Assembly (NCBI RefSeq): GCF_035046485.1
Contig: NC_085137.1
Location: 13,917,346-13,981,345, forward strand
Source: Aedes albopictus
Taxonomy: Eukaryota; Arthropoda; Insecta; Diptera; Culicidae
DNA: 64,000 nt
Direction: 5' to 3'
The notes under the pieces were generated by a model. That model was not told the origin of the DNA. It saw only the letters and a list, made by a program, of their open reading frames with translations, and did no database searches. Made by a program: the position numbers and the translations under genes. Positions 22,359 through 32,639 of this stretch are shown in pieces. Position 1 is the stretch's first letter; the number at the start of each line of letters is the position of its first letter.

Positions 22359-22997
22359 GAGTGGGTCAACGTTGTATGGAGAAAATTTAAATTTGATCGC
22401 ATCAACCTGGAACAAAGCTTTTTCAATCTATATTAGCGTCCAAAACATCAGTGAAAAATTTGGAAGCGATTGGTTGCGTCCCCGTATTCCGCATTGCGAT
22501 TGAAATTTGTATGTAAGTTAGTATGGGAACACGTGCTTTTTTTTCGTCTAAAATGATCTAACTAAAAACGTTAAAGTATAGCCTAGGATATGCCGAAAAA
22601 CTTTGCCGAAGACCGCAAAGTGATCCGACGCTTGTGAAAAAAGTTATTCGCTTTGTAACTTAGTCCAAAAATTGAGATTTTATTATTGACATTATTCCTT
22701 TACATTTTAAATGTTAAGCACCACCGGGCAATCTGTACGTTATAACTTTTCTCACAAGTGTCGAATCACTTTGCGGTCTTCGGCAAAGTTTTTCGGCATA
22801 TCCCGTCATTAGTTAGATTGTTTTAGACAAAAAAATAATTCATGAGAAAAATGCAAAAATTCACGTTTTCCCATACTAAATTCTATACACATTTCAATCG
22901 CTATGCGAAATACGGGGAATACGCTCCCAAAATTTTGCACAGTTGTTTTGGACCCTAAAAAGCTTTGTTCCAGAAAATCGACTTTGTTGACCCAGCC
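22359..22997. mobile_element. Foldback element with arms of about 300 bp
   Basis: The left end GAGTGGGTCAAC and right end GTTGACCCAGCC are inverted and abut TA (22357-22358 and 22998-22999). Long arms pair: GGAACAAAGCTTTTT, CGCATTGCGATTGAAAT, AGTATGGGAAC, GCCGAAAAACTTTGCCGAAG and CGCAAAGTGATCCGACGC all return inverted. The centre is AT-rich. A related core occurs in the 356-bp element at 55611-55966. Non-coding, and capable of a long RNA hairpin if transcribed. Confidence 0.75.
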
Positions 22998-23559
22998 TAA
23001 TAACTATCTACCACTAAACCCTCCTATCATCAGTGGGTTCAGCGCGTTTCTCTTGTCCGTTGATCGGCAAAGCCAGAATCGAATGCCGTCTCTCTTTGCA
23101 GCGTACCGTGCAACTACTGTGGTTACCATCATTGTTGTCGTCGCCGATTGATCGTCGCGGCAGCTGAGAGGAATACCACAAAGGCTAAGTGCTGACTTCA
23201 ACATATGGTGGCTCCAGAGAGGAAATACTGCTGCCAATATTTGGCGACCTACCAGAGAAGAGCAAATCCGATCTTTGGGAGCGCGCTAAAAATGAAAAGA
23301 CGACACCGAATCCAGTGTGAAACAATGAATAATCTTGAACCCTAATCATCATTAAACAGTAACATGTGTCGAAGAGAAGAGAAATTATGGAATAAGTTTG
23401 CTGAAAAGTATTACCAATATTGTGGAAGGCTGTTATAGTAAAAAAATAGTGAATAGAATGATTGCAAAGCGAGAAAAAATCAATGCCAACAAATAATGTA
23501 ATATGTGATCTGAACTGTGAACTGAATGATATTCACAAAGAATAGTGTTTTTCGCGTTG
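22998..23559. other. Unassigned sequence
   Basis: No repeat family recognised. Frames at 22903-23151 and 23004-23237 lie antisense to each other and have no motif. The sequence leads into the RTE element 5' region. Confidence 0.3.
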
Positions 23560-23994
23560 TAACGGCCTGCAAAACGGTGAGTCGATAAGGAGAGCGTCCA
23601 ACTTAGCTCTGGTCCTCACAAGTTCCTACCTCATGCTTCAACGGGTCAAACGATGACAAAGACCGCCAGTTAAGAGTTGTGTGCTTAGATGGTAGTGCAG
23701 CCTGAGCACTGTTGTCCTTCTGACTTCAGCTAGATTGAGGAGTTACGTCCCGAGCGTCTGTTCACCAAGGATGTGCGGCTCAAACAGCGTCTGATCTGGC
23801 ATCCAGCGGCTGTATATGAAACGCTGTATCGCGTCAGCTATACCTAAGGTGGCAGCCCCACTAACGCTATGTGGGCAGCGCGACCCCGGTAAGGTAGCCT
23901 GTCGAAGCCTTTCAACGCTACGAAAAATGAAGTAAGAAATAGAATATGTGAACGATACTCTCGGAAACCGACCTGGCAACGAAATAAGGTCTAT

Positions 23995-26600
23995 GATTGG
24001 AAACTCGGTACCTGGAACGTCAGAACCTTAAATGAACTTGGACGAGTGAGCCTTTTACCTCGTGAATTGCAGAAAGTTGGTGTGTGCGTGGCTGCTATAC
24101 AGGAAGTGCGGTGGCCCAAAACTGGTGAACGTGAATTCAGGGCGGTGGATCCCGTTGCCAACACATCGTTCAAATATAACATCTACCACAGCGGCAGCTA
24201 TAAGGCAGAACATGGGGTCGGATCCATAGTGATCGGGAAACAGGCCAAGCGAGTTATGAGGTGGAGGCCAATCAAAGAGCGGATCTGCGCATTGAGGATC
24301 CGGGACAAATTCTTTAACTACAGCCTGTTCAATGTCCGACCAACGAGAAAACCAATGATGTGAAGGATGCGTATTATGACTGTCTTGACAAGACCTATGG
24401 AGAATGCCCAAAACACGACGTTAAGATTGTCATCGGTGACGCCAACGCGCAGGTCGGAAGAGAGGACTTTTCCGTCAAATCATCGGTACGGAGAGTCTTC
24501 GCTCCGTCACTAATGACAGCGTCACTGAGATTAGTCAACTCTGCTGCCGCCAGGGGGATGGCCATTAGTAGCACCTACTTTGCACGCAAGGATATCCGCA
24601 AGCACACCTGGAGACACCCAAACGGCGATACTTGCAACCAAATCGACCATGTGCTGGTAGATGGCCGACAATTCTCGGACGTAATTGATGTTAGAACTTT
24701 TCGAGGTCCCAATATCGACTCAGATCACTATCTCGTAGTTAGTAAGATTCAAGCACGGTTATCAACCGTGTCGGACTCTAGGAACCGGCGATCGATGCGT
24801 TTCAACATCCAGCGGTTTTCAGCAGACGGTACGGTAGCTGACTATCACCAGAAGCTGGACGAGCGGTTAAGTGAGATCAACGAGAGCGATAATCTCAACA
24901 CTCTGTGGGAGTCTATCCACGGAGCGATGGGTACAGCAGCGCGGGAGGTGATAGGTACTGCTCAAAGACGACCTAGAAACGGGTGGTTCGACGAGGAGTG
25001 CCAGAGGGTAACAGACGAGAAGAATGTTGCCAGAAGCCGGATGTTGGTGTCGGGGACCCGGCAGAGCAGGAAGCGATATAGGGAAGCAAGAGTAGCCGAA
25101 AAACGAATCCACCGCAAAAAGAAAAAAGAGCACGAGGAAAATGTGATTGCTCAAGCGCAAGAGAGTATGGAACAGAATGATATGCGGAGATTTTACGAAA
25201 CTGCCAATGGCGTGCGGAGAAAAACAGCGGCTTCTCCCATCATGTGCAACGACCGTAATGGAAACTTGCTGACAGACAATACAATGGTGGCTGCCAGGTG
25301 GAGAGAGCACTTCGAGGAATTGTTGAAAGGTGGGAGTGGAAGAGCGACGGACATAATTCGAATCGACGACGACTGACAAGCTGTGGAACCTCCAACGCTA
25401 GAGGAGGTCAAGACAGCCGTTAGGGGACTGAAGAACAACAAGGCTGTTGGGAAGGACGAACTCCCGGTCGAACTTCTCAAGCACGGTAGTGAGCAGCTGT
25501 ATCAACTCTTACACCGTATTATATTGAAGATATGGGGGGAAGGAAGAACTGCCTGCTAGTTGGTTGGATGGCTTCATTTGCCCTCTTTTCAAGAAAGGGC
25601 ATCGACTGGAGTGCGCGAATTACATAGGAACAATACTCCTCATTCAGCGTACAAAATTCGGTCCGGAGATCTGTTCCACAGGTTGAGGCCGATTGAGGAG
25701 TCCTTCATCGGCAAATATCAGGCAGGATTTCGTGAGGGCCGATCAACGACGGACCAGATGTTCACCCTGCGGCAGATTCTCGATAAATTTCGGGAGTACA
25801 ACTTGCAGACCCACCATCTGTTTATTGATTTCAAGGCGGCGTACGATTCAGTGAAGAGAAACGAATTATGGAAGATTATGATCGACCGTGGTAGTGGTGA
25901 CGAAGTGGTGCTAGGTGGGGAAAAGTTTGAAGTTGTGGATGAATTTGTTGATCTTGGTACACTAGTGACGTGCGATAATGATGTTACCCGCGAGGTGAAA
26001 AGATGGATTACGGCTGCAAATCGGGCCTTTTTCGGTCTGCGAAACCAGCTGAGGTCCCGCAGGCTGCAAACGAAGACAAAACTCGCGTTGTACAAGTCTC
26101 TGATTCTCCCGGTCACTTTATACGGTCATGAAACGTGGACGTTGAAAGAAGTTGATCGGAGAGCCTTTGGAGTCTTCAAACGTAAAGTGCTGCGACACGT
26201 AGCTCGTATGCCGGAGGAACGACAAGCTAAAATTATATTCAGCAGAGAACCGACCCAAGCAACACACATGTTATAATAGAGTTACGACAGCGCAAGTTTT
26301 GGTTGTATATAAGTTTATTTTACGTAATTCTAACATTGTGTTAAAATAACGTAAAATAAACTTCTATACAACCAAAACTTGCGCTGTCGTAACGTTTATA
26401 TGTGTGTTACTTGGGGAGAAGGGGTCGTCGGCTTCGTGGAATGCCGCACACACGTTGGCTTTTTGCAGTTGAGGAGGATTCTAAACGTTCAGGGCAACTG
26501 GAAGCGATTGGCCCAGGACCGAGGCCAGTGGAGGCGGATACTTCATTCGGCGTAGACTCACCGCTACGAGTTGTAGCCCATCAAGTATCAAATAAGTATT
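23995..26600 (+). pseudogene. RTE ORF2 pseudogene: endonuclease plus broken RT
   Basis: The frame opens before 24046 with the motif LGTWNVRTL and AAIQEVRW-like residues (endonuclease N-terminus), and shifts at about 24355. The next frame (24360-25376) has IGDANAQVG, NQIDHVLVDGR and SDHYLVV, the conserved endonuclease blocks, then a basic linker. A stop lies at 25374. RT blocks follow (LKNNKAVGKDELPVELLKHG, then YQAGFREGRSTTDQ and FIDFKAAYDSV), with another stop near 25554 and a frame change. The sequence then jumps from KRNELWKIMIDRG directly to SGDEVVLGGEKFEVV, so the F-A-D-D catalytic block is deleted. The tail contains LYGHETWTLKEVDRRAFGVF. Normal RTE ORF2 is about 1000 codons and continuous; this copy cannot make active enzyme. 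Confidence 0.8.
26255..26414. mobile_element. Palindromic MITE inside the RTE copy
   Basis: The ends CCAAGCAACACACATG and TGTGTGTTACTTGG are inverted. The arms pair through GTTACGACAGCGCAAGTTTT, GGTTGTATA and AGTTTATTTTACGT, about 65 bp each, around a 25-bp centre. RTE coding homology resumes right after it, so it inserted into the RTE element. No target duplication was resolved. Confidence 0.75.
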
Positions 26601-26624
26601 ACCAAGAATGTCGTGGTTCACTTT

Positions 26625-26779
26625 TTCATCTGATCACTGCCGACGAGACTCCTGGAACCGATTCCAGAACAATACCGGTAGTCTTGTAAATGTGATCTGA
26701 GACTATTTTCTTGCTAATTGTTCATTGAGTTATCGAAAAAGACGCTATTTTATATGCCGTATGCATGGGTTTGGTTCAC
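26625..26779 (+). repeat. Single monomer of the 152-bp repeat family
   Basis: One unit with CCTGGAACCGATTCCAGAAC, ATACCGGTAGTC, CTGAGACTATTTTCTTGCTA, TTGTTCATTGAGTTATCG and CGTATGCATGGGTTTGGTTC. This is the same order as in the arrays at 16.1-16.6 and 18.9-19.6 kb. It sits exactly between RTE copies A and B. Confidence 0.7.
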
Positions 26780-27282
26780 TGAAGAGAAACGAGTTATGGC
26801 AGATTATGATCGAACATGGATTTCCGGCGAAGCTGATTAGACTGATTCGTGCGACGTTTGATGGATCGAAATCAAATGTACGGGTTGCGGATGAAATTTC
26901 TTCATCGTTCGTAACCTTTGACGGACTGAAGCAGGGCGATGCTCTTTCGAACTTACTGGTCAACTGGAAAAAGTATTAAGGAGAGCTGGTGTGCACAGGA
27001 GCGGAACCATTGTCACGAAGTCGCATATGCTCCTGGGCTTCGCGGACGATATCGACATCATCGGATTCGACTGTCGGGCCGTGGAAGAGGCGTTTGTACC
27101 TTTTAAGAGGGAGACTGCGAGGATTGGACTTACGGTACATGATTGCTGGTGTTCAACGTCGGCCCGGCCGTGGTAGTGGTGACGAAGTGGTGCCAGGTGG
27201 GGAAAAGTTTGAAGTTGTGGATGAATTTGTTTACCTTGGTACTCTAGTGACGTGCGATAATGTTGTTACTCGCGAGGTGGTA
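26780..27282 (+). pseudogene. RTE ORF2 fragment, copy B (RT core)
   Basis: Starts at KRNELWQIMIEHGFPAKLIR and continues through SSFVTFDGLKQGDALSNLL, the RT block LLGFADDIDIIG (catalytic F-A-D-D kept) and RAVEEAFVPFKRE. After a frame change it ends at DEFVYLGTLVTCDN and a TREV residue run. A short internal deletion follows DALSNLL. Several frames are used, so it is broken. It covers the very segment missing from copy A and overlaps it by about 100 bp at the right. Confidence 0.8.
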
Positions 27283-27406
27283 CGGTGTGTGATATGGTAT
27301 GTTGCGATGACTGTTGGTTTCACTTAACTTGTGCAAACCTGGATCATAAACATTTTTTTTGCGTAAAATGCACACGATTGGAAATGGAAAGCAAAGACTT
27401 GCTGTA

Positions 27407-28173
27407 GCGTGGTTCAAAAAATCGTTTTTGCTCCACACCGATTATTCGATTTGTAACCAGATTCTATGCCTTCTCCAAAAATTTGAGCTTATTTGGTTGA
27501 AAATTGAGAGTGCACAAGCCCTTCAAAGTTTGTATGAGAATTACTATGGGAAAACGATGTTTTTCATTCAATCGACCATAGCATTTTCCCAAGTGCCCTA
27601 GAGGATTAGTTGACCCTTGGTACTCCTAGGCTACTCTATCAGCTACAACTTTGCCGAAGACCGCATTCAAATCGGATGCCTCTTTAATTAGTTATCGATT
27701 TGTATTCAACTGGACAAACTTTAGCAATGATCCTCCAGCTTCTCAGCAGGCAACATTGCTGCATATGGCGCCTAAGATAGCACACTGAAATCATGGCTAC
27801 TATGTTTCACTGCAAAATGCAGTGATGCCCGATGATTAGTTTAACCATCATGAGTAAAGATTTCGATTCTGGATAAAAATCGGTAACTAATTAATGAGGC
27901 ATGCGATTTGTATGCGGTCTTCGGCAAAGTTGTAGCTGATAGAGTAGCCTAGCAGTACCAAGGGTCAACTAACGCTCTAGGGAACTTGGGAAAATACTAA
28001 ATACGGTCGATTGAATGAAAACCATCGTTTCCCATAGTAATTCGCGTACAAACTTTGAAGGGCTTGTGCAGTCTCAATTTTCAACCAAATTAACTCAAAT
28101 TTTGGGAGAAGGCATAGAATCTGGTTACAAATCAATTAAGCGGTGTGGAGCAAAAACGATTTTTGAACCATGC
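27407..28173. mobile_element. Foldback element with arms of about 300 bp
   Basis: GCGTGGTTCAAAAAATCG at the left is inverted at the right end (CGATTTTTGAACCATGC). TA flanks both ends (27405-27406 and 28174-28175). Arms of about 300 bp pair through TTTTTGCTCCACACCG, TTTGTAACCAGATTCTATGC, ATTACTATGGGAAACGATG-like and CTACTCTATCAGCTACAACT blocks, with a centre of about 150 bp. No coding content. Confidence 0.8.
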
Positions 28174-28175
28174 TA

Positions 28176-28709
28176 CTGGATATGTTAAAGATATAGCTTA
28201 TCAGAGCAAATAATTCAATCAATCAATCACTAATAAGAAATAAGAAATAATGATGCAAATTATATCTTAAAAGACAAAAATTAAAGAGTATCTGTCATGA
28301 TACTACGCCAGAAGGAGCATTTATTAATTTGTAAAACTTGAACCGATTGGAAAATATATTGAGTGAATCTACAGCAAAATGCGTTGCCAATGATGATGAA
28401 ACTTTCGGTAGACCTGAAACTGTTTATAAGCAGCTGTTCAGCGACTTGATGACAGTACTTTATCAAATAAGATTAAGCCCTGTTGAGTTATCAGACACTC
28501 TGGATAATTTCGTCACAAAGATGGAATCGTTGAAGAAAGTAGATTTTTTACGTGATTATTGACTCATTAATAAAAGGACATTACGAAAAAACTACTATTC
28601 AATTTGCAAATCAGCTGAACGGATGGAATTAGTGAAACAGAATCAATCGGAGGAATCAGAGGAATAATTATCATGGACGTAAGAAGGGTATGTACTTCCA
28701 GGTCCGAAT
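28176..28709. other. Unassigned sequence with a short open frame
   Basis: Contains a 74-codon frame at 28338-28562 (plus) rich in charged residues, ending KMESLKKVDFLRDY. I do not recognise it and it has no obvious promoter or splice context. It could be a piece of an old retroelement gag or chance. Confidence 0.25.
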
Positions 28710-29290
28710 TAAGGATTGAGATTAATTAATGAATTAAGGATTAAGGGGGCCGGGGCCCGAGCGAATGTGGAAGCCCCTCAGCCAGTATTACACTTTAAAA
28801 ATCAAAGCTGCCCATCTCACCCTCACTTCCCTCACCGCGCCGATTGGTTGCTATTGATGCTTCCCTGCTGCCCACATCTAACAAGCTATGGTTGGGAAGT
28901 AGCACCAGCAAGCAAGCAAGCAAACAAACAAACGAAGCAAAGTTCTAATAGCCAAAGTGGCAAACCGACGACGACTAGCCAGCAGCAGCAGCAGCAGCAG
29001 AAAACACGTGCGATCGTTACCTTCACTTGCCATTGCGCGCTTCTTTTTTTTTTCCGCCGTCGCATCGCTTCCCAGTAGTTAGTGCCACAGCCAGCCAGCC
29101 AGTCAATGCAATAATGGTGCGCACGGCTAGTGCACTGCAATTCACTCACAGGCAGTGCTCTAGTCTAGAGAAGACACAGAGGAAGCTCGGCGTTGCTGTT
29201 GGATGTTATTCGGGAACACTCTTCGGTGTGTGAGTGCTTCTAACATGGTTAGTCGGCTTTATAGTTTAGTAGTTAGTGCATTCTGCGGGG
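28710..29290. other. Repeat-poor, promoter-like block
   Basis: GC-richer sequence with a CCAAT-type motif (GATTGGTTGC, 28841-28850), (CAAG)n/(CAAA)n at 28908-28936, (CAG)n at 28981-29000, an E-box (ACACGTGC, 29004-29011) and a (CCAG)n run at 29091-29104. Such sites are typical of insect promoter or 5' untranslated sequence, but they are also common by chance. No TATA box and no coding exon could be fixed. Frames of 120 and 87 codons overlap on opposite strands. Confidence 0.3.
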
Positions 29291-30404
29291 CACTTGCAGG
29301 CAACACTAGGGTGGCCCTAAATGGGACAAGTTCAAGTTCGATCAAAGTATACGTTGCTTAAAAGATCCAGGTATTGAAACAACAAGTTTGAACAACACGC
29401 AAATGCTATGTACAGAACCTTACAAATGCTTTGAATTCTTCATCAAGAGTGTGAGTTCATATTACTTAGTTATTGAAAATTCAGTTTATTCAAACAGATA
29501 GTGTTTTCAGCAAAATCTTCCTAAGAAAAAAATCGTAACAAACGTCTGGTTTAACGTTTTGATGAAATTTGTCGGCTACAGATCCGTAACCAATCTAAAC
29601 AGTTTCGGGATTTTTCTTAATACTTATAAAATTAACTCAAACTTTCAAAAGATCATATAGATCATTTAAGATTTCATTCCATGGCGCATAGTTGGTTCGA
29701 AATTCCAGATATTAGCCCACTCTAAGCCAGCACTCACTGGCTGTGATCCATCTCTGGTTGTTAGTTGTTGTATGCATCGCATCGCAGCTCTTCGGAGTCG
29801 GTTTATAGATTTTTGTAATTTTCTGATGCCTGTTGCGATGTGCACTTTTTCGCAGTGCAACTGCGCGGTTTTATGGGTTTCCTTCACTGGTGTTGCTGTT
29901 GTTGTTGGTGTTGTTGCTGGTGCTGCTGCTGCTGCTGCTACTACTGCATCTATCCTAGAATATATCTATCGCTGTCGTGTGACGCATTTGCTTTGATTGT
30001 ATACTACAGCAGAGATGGTGGTGGCGGCTGAGATAGGCCGCTCCAAGTACATAGAGGCAATTAGACACTTCTCAGGTGGTTATCAAGTGGTCTTCAGGTT
30101 GTCACGGTTTAGTGTCTTCTAATTAATTGCCGTCGCTGCGTTCCTGCAGGGACGTTCCACGCTAGGTTCAAACACTGCTGTTTCCTTGAATGAATACAAC
30201 GAAGAAGGTAGTGCGTTTCCTTTGGCAAATGAACATGATACAGTTGCACCATTTGTGAAATGGGTTTGATGAGTCAGGAAATTCAGAACGTACAAGATTC
30301 TCAGCATATTGTTTCGGAACCCTAATTGAGACGGTTATTATTTCAATTTGTACAAGCACAATATTCTACAAAGCTCTCTATCGACTAATAACTACGCTAT
30401 AACA
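29291..30404. other. Unassigned block with CTG/GTT trinucleotide runs
   Basis: 29660-30060 contains (GTT)n, (CTG)n and (CTA)n runs at about 29894-29944 that give low-complexity Cys/Ala frames (29772-29996 and 29840-30031). The rest is AT-rich without recognised repeats. No gene is called. Confidence 0.3.
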
Positions 30405-30738
30405 CTGTTCGACAAAAAAAAACTTTTGCCGTGATCAGAGACCCCATTAGTAGGGCATAAAAGCGCATGAAAAATGTAGAAAAATGTCATTTTCAAATTT
30501 GTTGGAGCACCCCTAGAAACTTTTTGAGATGAGTTTAAATTTTATTCATTTTTGAAGGTTTGACACGAGCTTTAGAAATCATCATAAACACTGAAATACA
30601 ATATCTTTGAAATGCAATTTTGTGCACCGCTAAAATTTTCACAGATCTGAGAAGTAACTTTGATAAATAACTAGTCAAAATTTCAGCCTATTACGACATT
30701 CCATTTCATTGATACATATCCGGGAAGAATCAAATATG
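30405..30738 (+). repeat. Tc1-like terminal fragment (copy also at 42.2-42.5 kb)
   Basis: Begins CACTGTTCGACAAAAAAAAA at about 30403 with CTTTTGCCGTGATCAGAGAC following. An inverted copy of roughly 330 bp, about 90 percent alike by eye, lies at 42190-42526. The CACTG start next to TA or AA resembles Tc1/mariner termini. The second terminus was not found. Confidence 0.55.
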
Positions 30739-30740
30739 AC

Positions 30741-31694
30741 TTATAAAGCCTGTATCCGCAATAATCGGGACACAGAAGTACAGCTGTAGCTCTGTAATGA
30801 ATCGGTAAAATTGGCCAAATAATTGACTGAGAACTCTTTGGTGCATGTTTATTATGTGTGCCAAATTTTATAAAAATCGATGCATTACTTTTAACTGTGG
30901 ATGAAAAACTAACAGACATGGTTTTAAGCATTTTGTACAATCATGACCAATTTTCATTCGCATAATAGATGGTTCTTCTGCGTTACAGTTCTTAGTTCTG
31001 TGATGATAATTATGAAATCTCGTTAGCAGTTATGATACTTATAGAGACACTTTCTTGCAAAATTTCATCAACTTTGATCAATTGGTTTGCAAGATACTGG
31101 TGTTGAAAGGGATGAATCTTAGTGAAAATTTTTCGTGTTTTTCATGTGTAATATTTGCCTGTTCATAACTTTTGAATTTCTCTGCCAATTTCCATGAAAT
31201 TTTCACAGAAGGTAGTTGATTATGTGTATATTATGCCTGCAAAATTTTATGAATATTGGTATAGTACTTTCAAAAGTACAATCGAAACAATAAAAGGTGC
31301 TGACTAATTGCTGTCTAAAGGGTTAAAATCACGTTCAGTCCCAATACATGTTTCGACTATAAAATTTTTAATAGCGCATCGATTTTTTTGAAATTTTGCC
31401 TATGCAACAAATGTAGATTGAGAGATTTGCGTTCAAAATTTCAGCTATTTCCTTTGCCAAATTCAAAAGTTACAACGCTGACAAGCAAAACTAGGGGCTG
31501 TACAAAATTCGATGGCGCACATTCTACTCTTTCATTGCTACAACAAAAAGTACTGCAGCGACTCACATTAAATTTTGTAGGTGGAATGAACACATCTGAA
31601 GATGTTATTTGACCAAGTTTGAGCAATTTTAATGTATCTATTGCAGAGTTACAGCTGTATTTCTGTGTCCCGATTATTGCGGATACAGGCTTTA
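30741..31694. mobile_element. TA-flanked TIR element (about 950 bp)
   Basis: The left TIR AAAGCCTGTATCCGCAATAA, CGGGACACAGAAGTACAGCT and GTAGCTCTG returns inverted at 31635-31694 with only a few differences, giving a TIR of about 55 bp. TA borders each end. The interior is AT-rich and the 74-codon frame at 31388-31612 has no motif. It is a non-autonomous Tc1/mariner-like element. Confidence 0.75.
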
Positions 31695-31696
31695 TA

Positions 31697-32366
31697 ATAC
31701 AAATCCTTGAAGTTTTCTCTTAATTCAATCACAAAAAGCAAGCCCCTATCCTTATCTAATCATGACAACATAACTATTTTACTTTGATTTGACTTCGAAA
31801 TGCTACACTTATGATCTAAATAATTGAATTCAAATTTTCGAGAAGAAAATCTGGTCGATCTTTCAAATTACTAACGTGTTAAGCCTGTGTAAAAATAAAA
31901 ATAAAATCTAATACATTTATATTTTGCGATCAGTACAAAAAAAAAACGTTTCCAGTGTTTTCGTGGGTTGTCTATATTCACTTAATGTTTCGAAGAACCT
32001 CCTAGCCATACCAAGGTGGTAAAATTGATAACTTTATTGAATAAAACAAACTTATTTCAATACAATGAATTGAAGCTGGCATTGCACAGAAAACATGGTT
32101 TGAGTTCACGACTATTCACAACAATACAACCCTAAAAAATGCAAACCAAAAATGAGAACACTCTCCATTTACTATTAGTAATCGTACAAGCACTGTTGCT
32201 TTCTTCACATTTTAGTTAGTTTCACAATACAGAATGTGTATGTTGGGGAAATACCATTGAAGACACTTTTATGAAATTAATTGAATTTGTCATGTAGTAA
32301 AATCTTAATTTCAAGCTCAATAATGTCCTCTACAATTGTAAAATTGCTTTATAAGTTCCAGCAGCA
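31697..32366. other. Unassigned AT-rich sequence
   Basis: No repeats, coding frames or RNA motifs recognised between the TIR element and the next MITE. Confidence 0.3.
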
Positions 32367-32368
32367 TA

Positions 32369-32563
32369 GGGTCTGGAACCATTTGGGCAGGATCACCTAT
32401 TTTGGGCACTTGTGTCTATGACTCAGTCGATTTAGAACCGATTGACTTGATTTTAGAGACACGATCAGATATGCATATTATCTAGATCGGTTAGGAATTG
32501 ACTGAGTTATAAATAGCAGCAAGTGCCTAAAATAGATGCTCCTGCCTAAATGATCCTAGACCC
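32369..32563. mobile_element. TA-flanked MITE, older relative of 18327-18536
   Basis: The ends GGGTCTGGAACCATTTGGGC and its imperfect complement abut TA (32367-32368 and 32564-32565). The interior shares GACTCAGTCGATTTAGAACC, GATTGACTTGA and an AGATATGCATAT block with the hairpin MITE at 18327-18536, but with more mismatches. It lies immediately left of the copia element. Confidence 0.7.
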
Positions 32564-32639
32564 TATTTGTTAATATAGTGTTAAATATTATCTATCCAGA
32601 AGCACTAACGCGAGTTAATATAATTTATTTAGTCCAAAT

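Larger units (their letters stand above)
23560..26620 (+). mobile_element. RTE-clade non-LTR retroposon (decayed copy A)
   Basis: A GC-richer unit of about 3 kb with a non-coding 5' part (about 23560-23980), an APE-type endonuclease, a reverse transcriptase missing its catalytic core, and an RTE-like 3' coding end (GRRLRGMPHTRW, about 26415-26600). A palindromic MITE (26255-26414) splits the 3' part. Frameshifts and stops make it non-functional. The exact ends are uncertain; no target duplication was found. Confidence 0.75.

Noticed and set aside
24867..25379. 170-codon minus-strand frame
   Set aside because: Antisense to the RTE endonuclease-linker coding sequence; no motif of its own.
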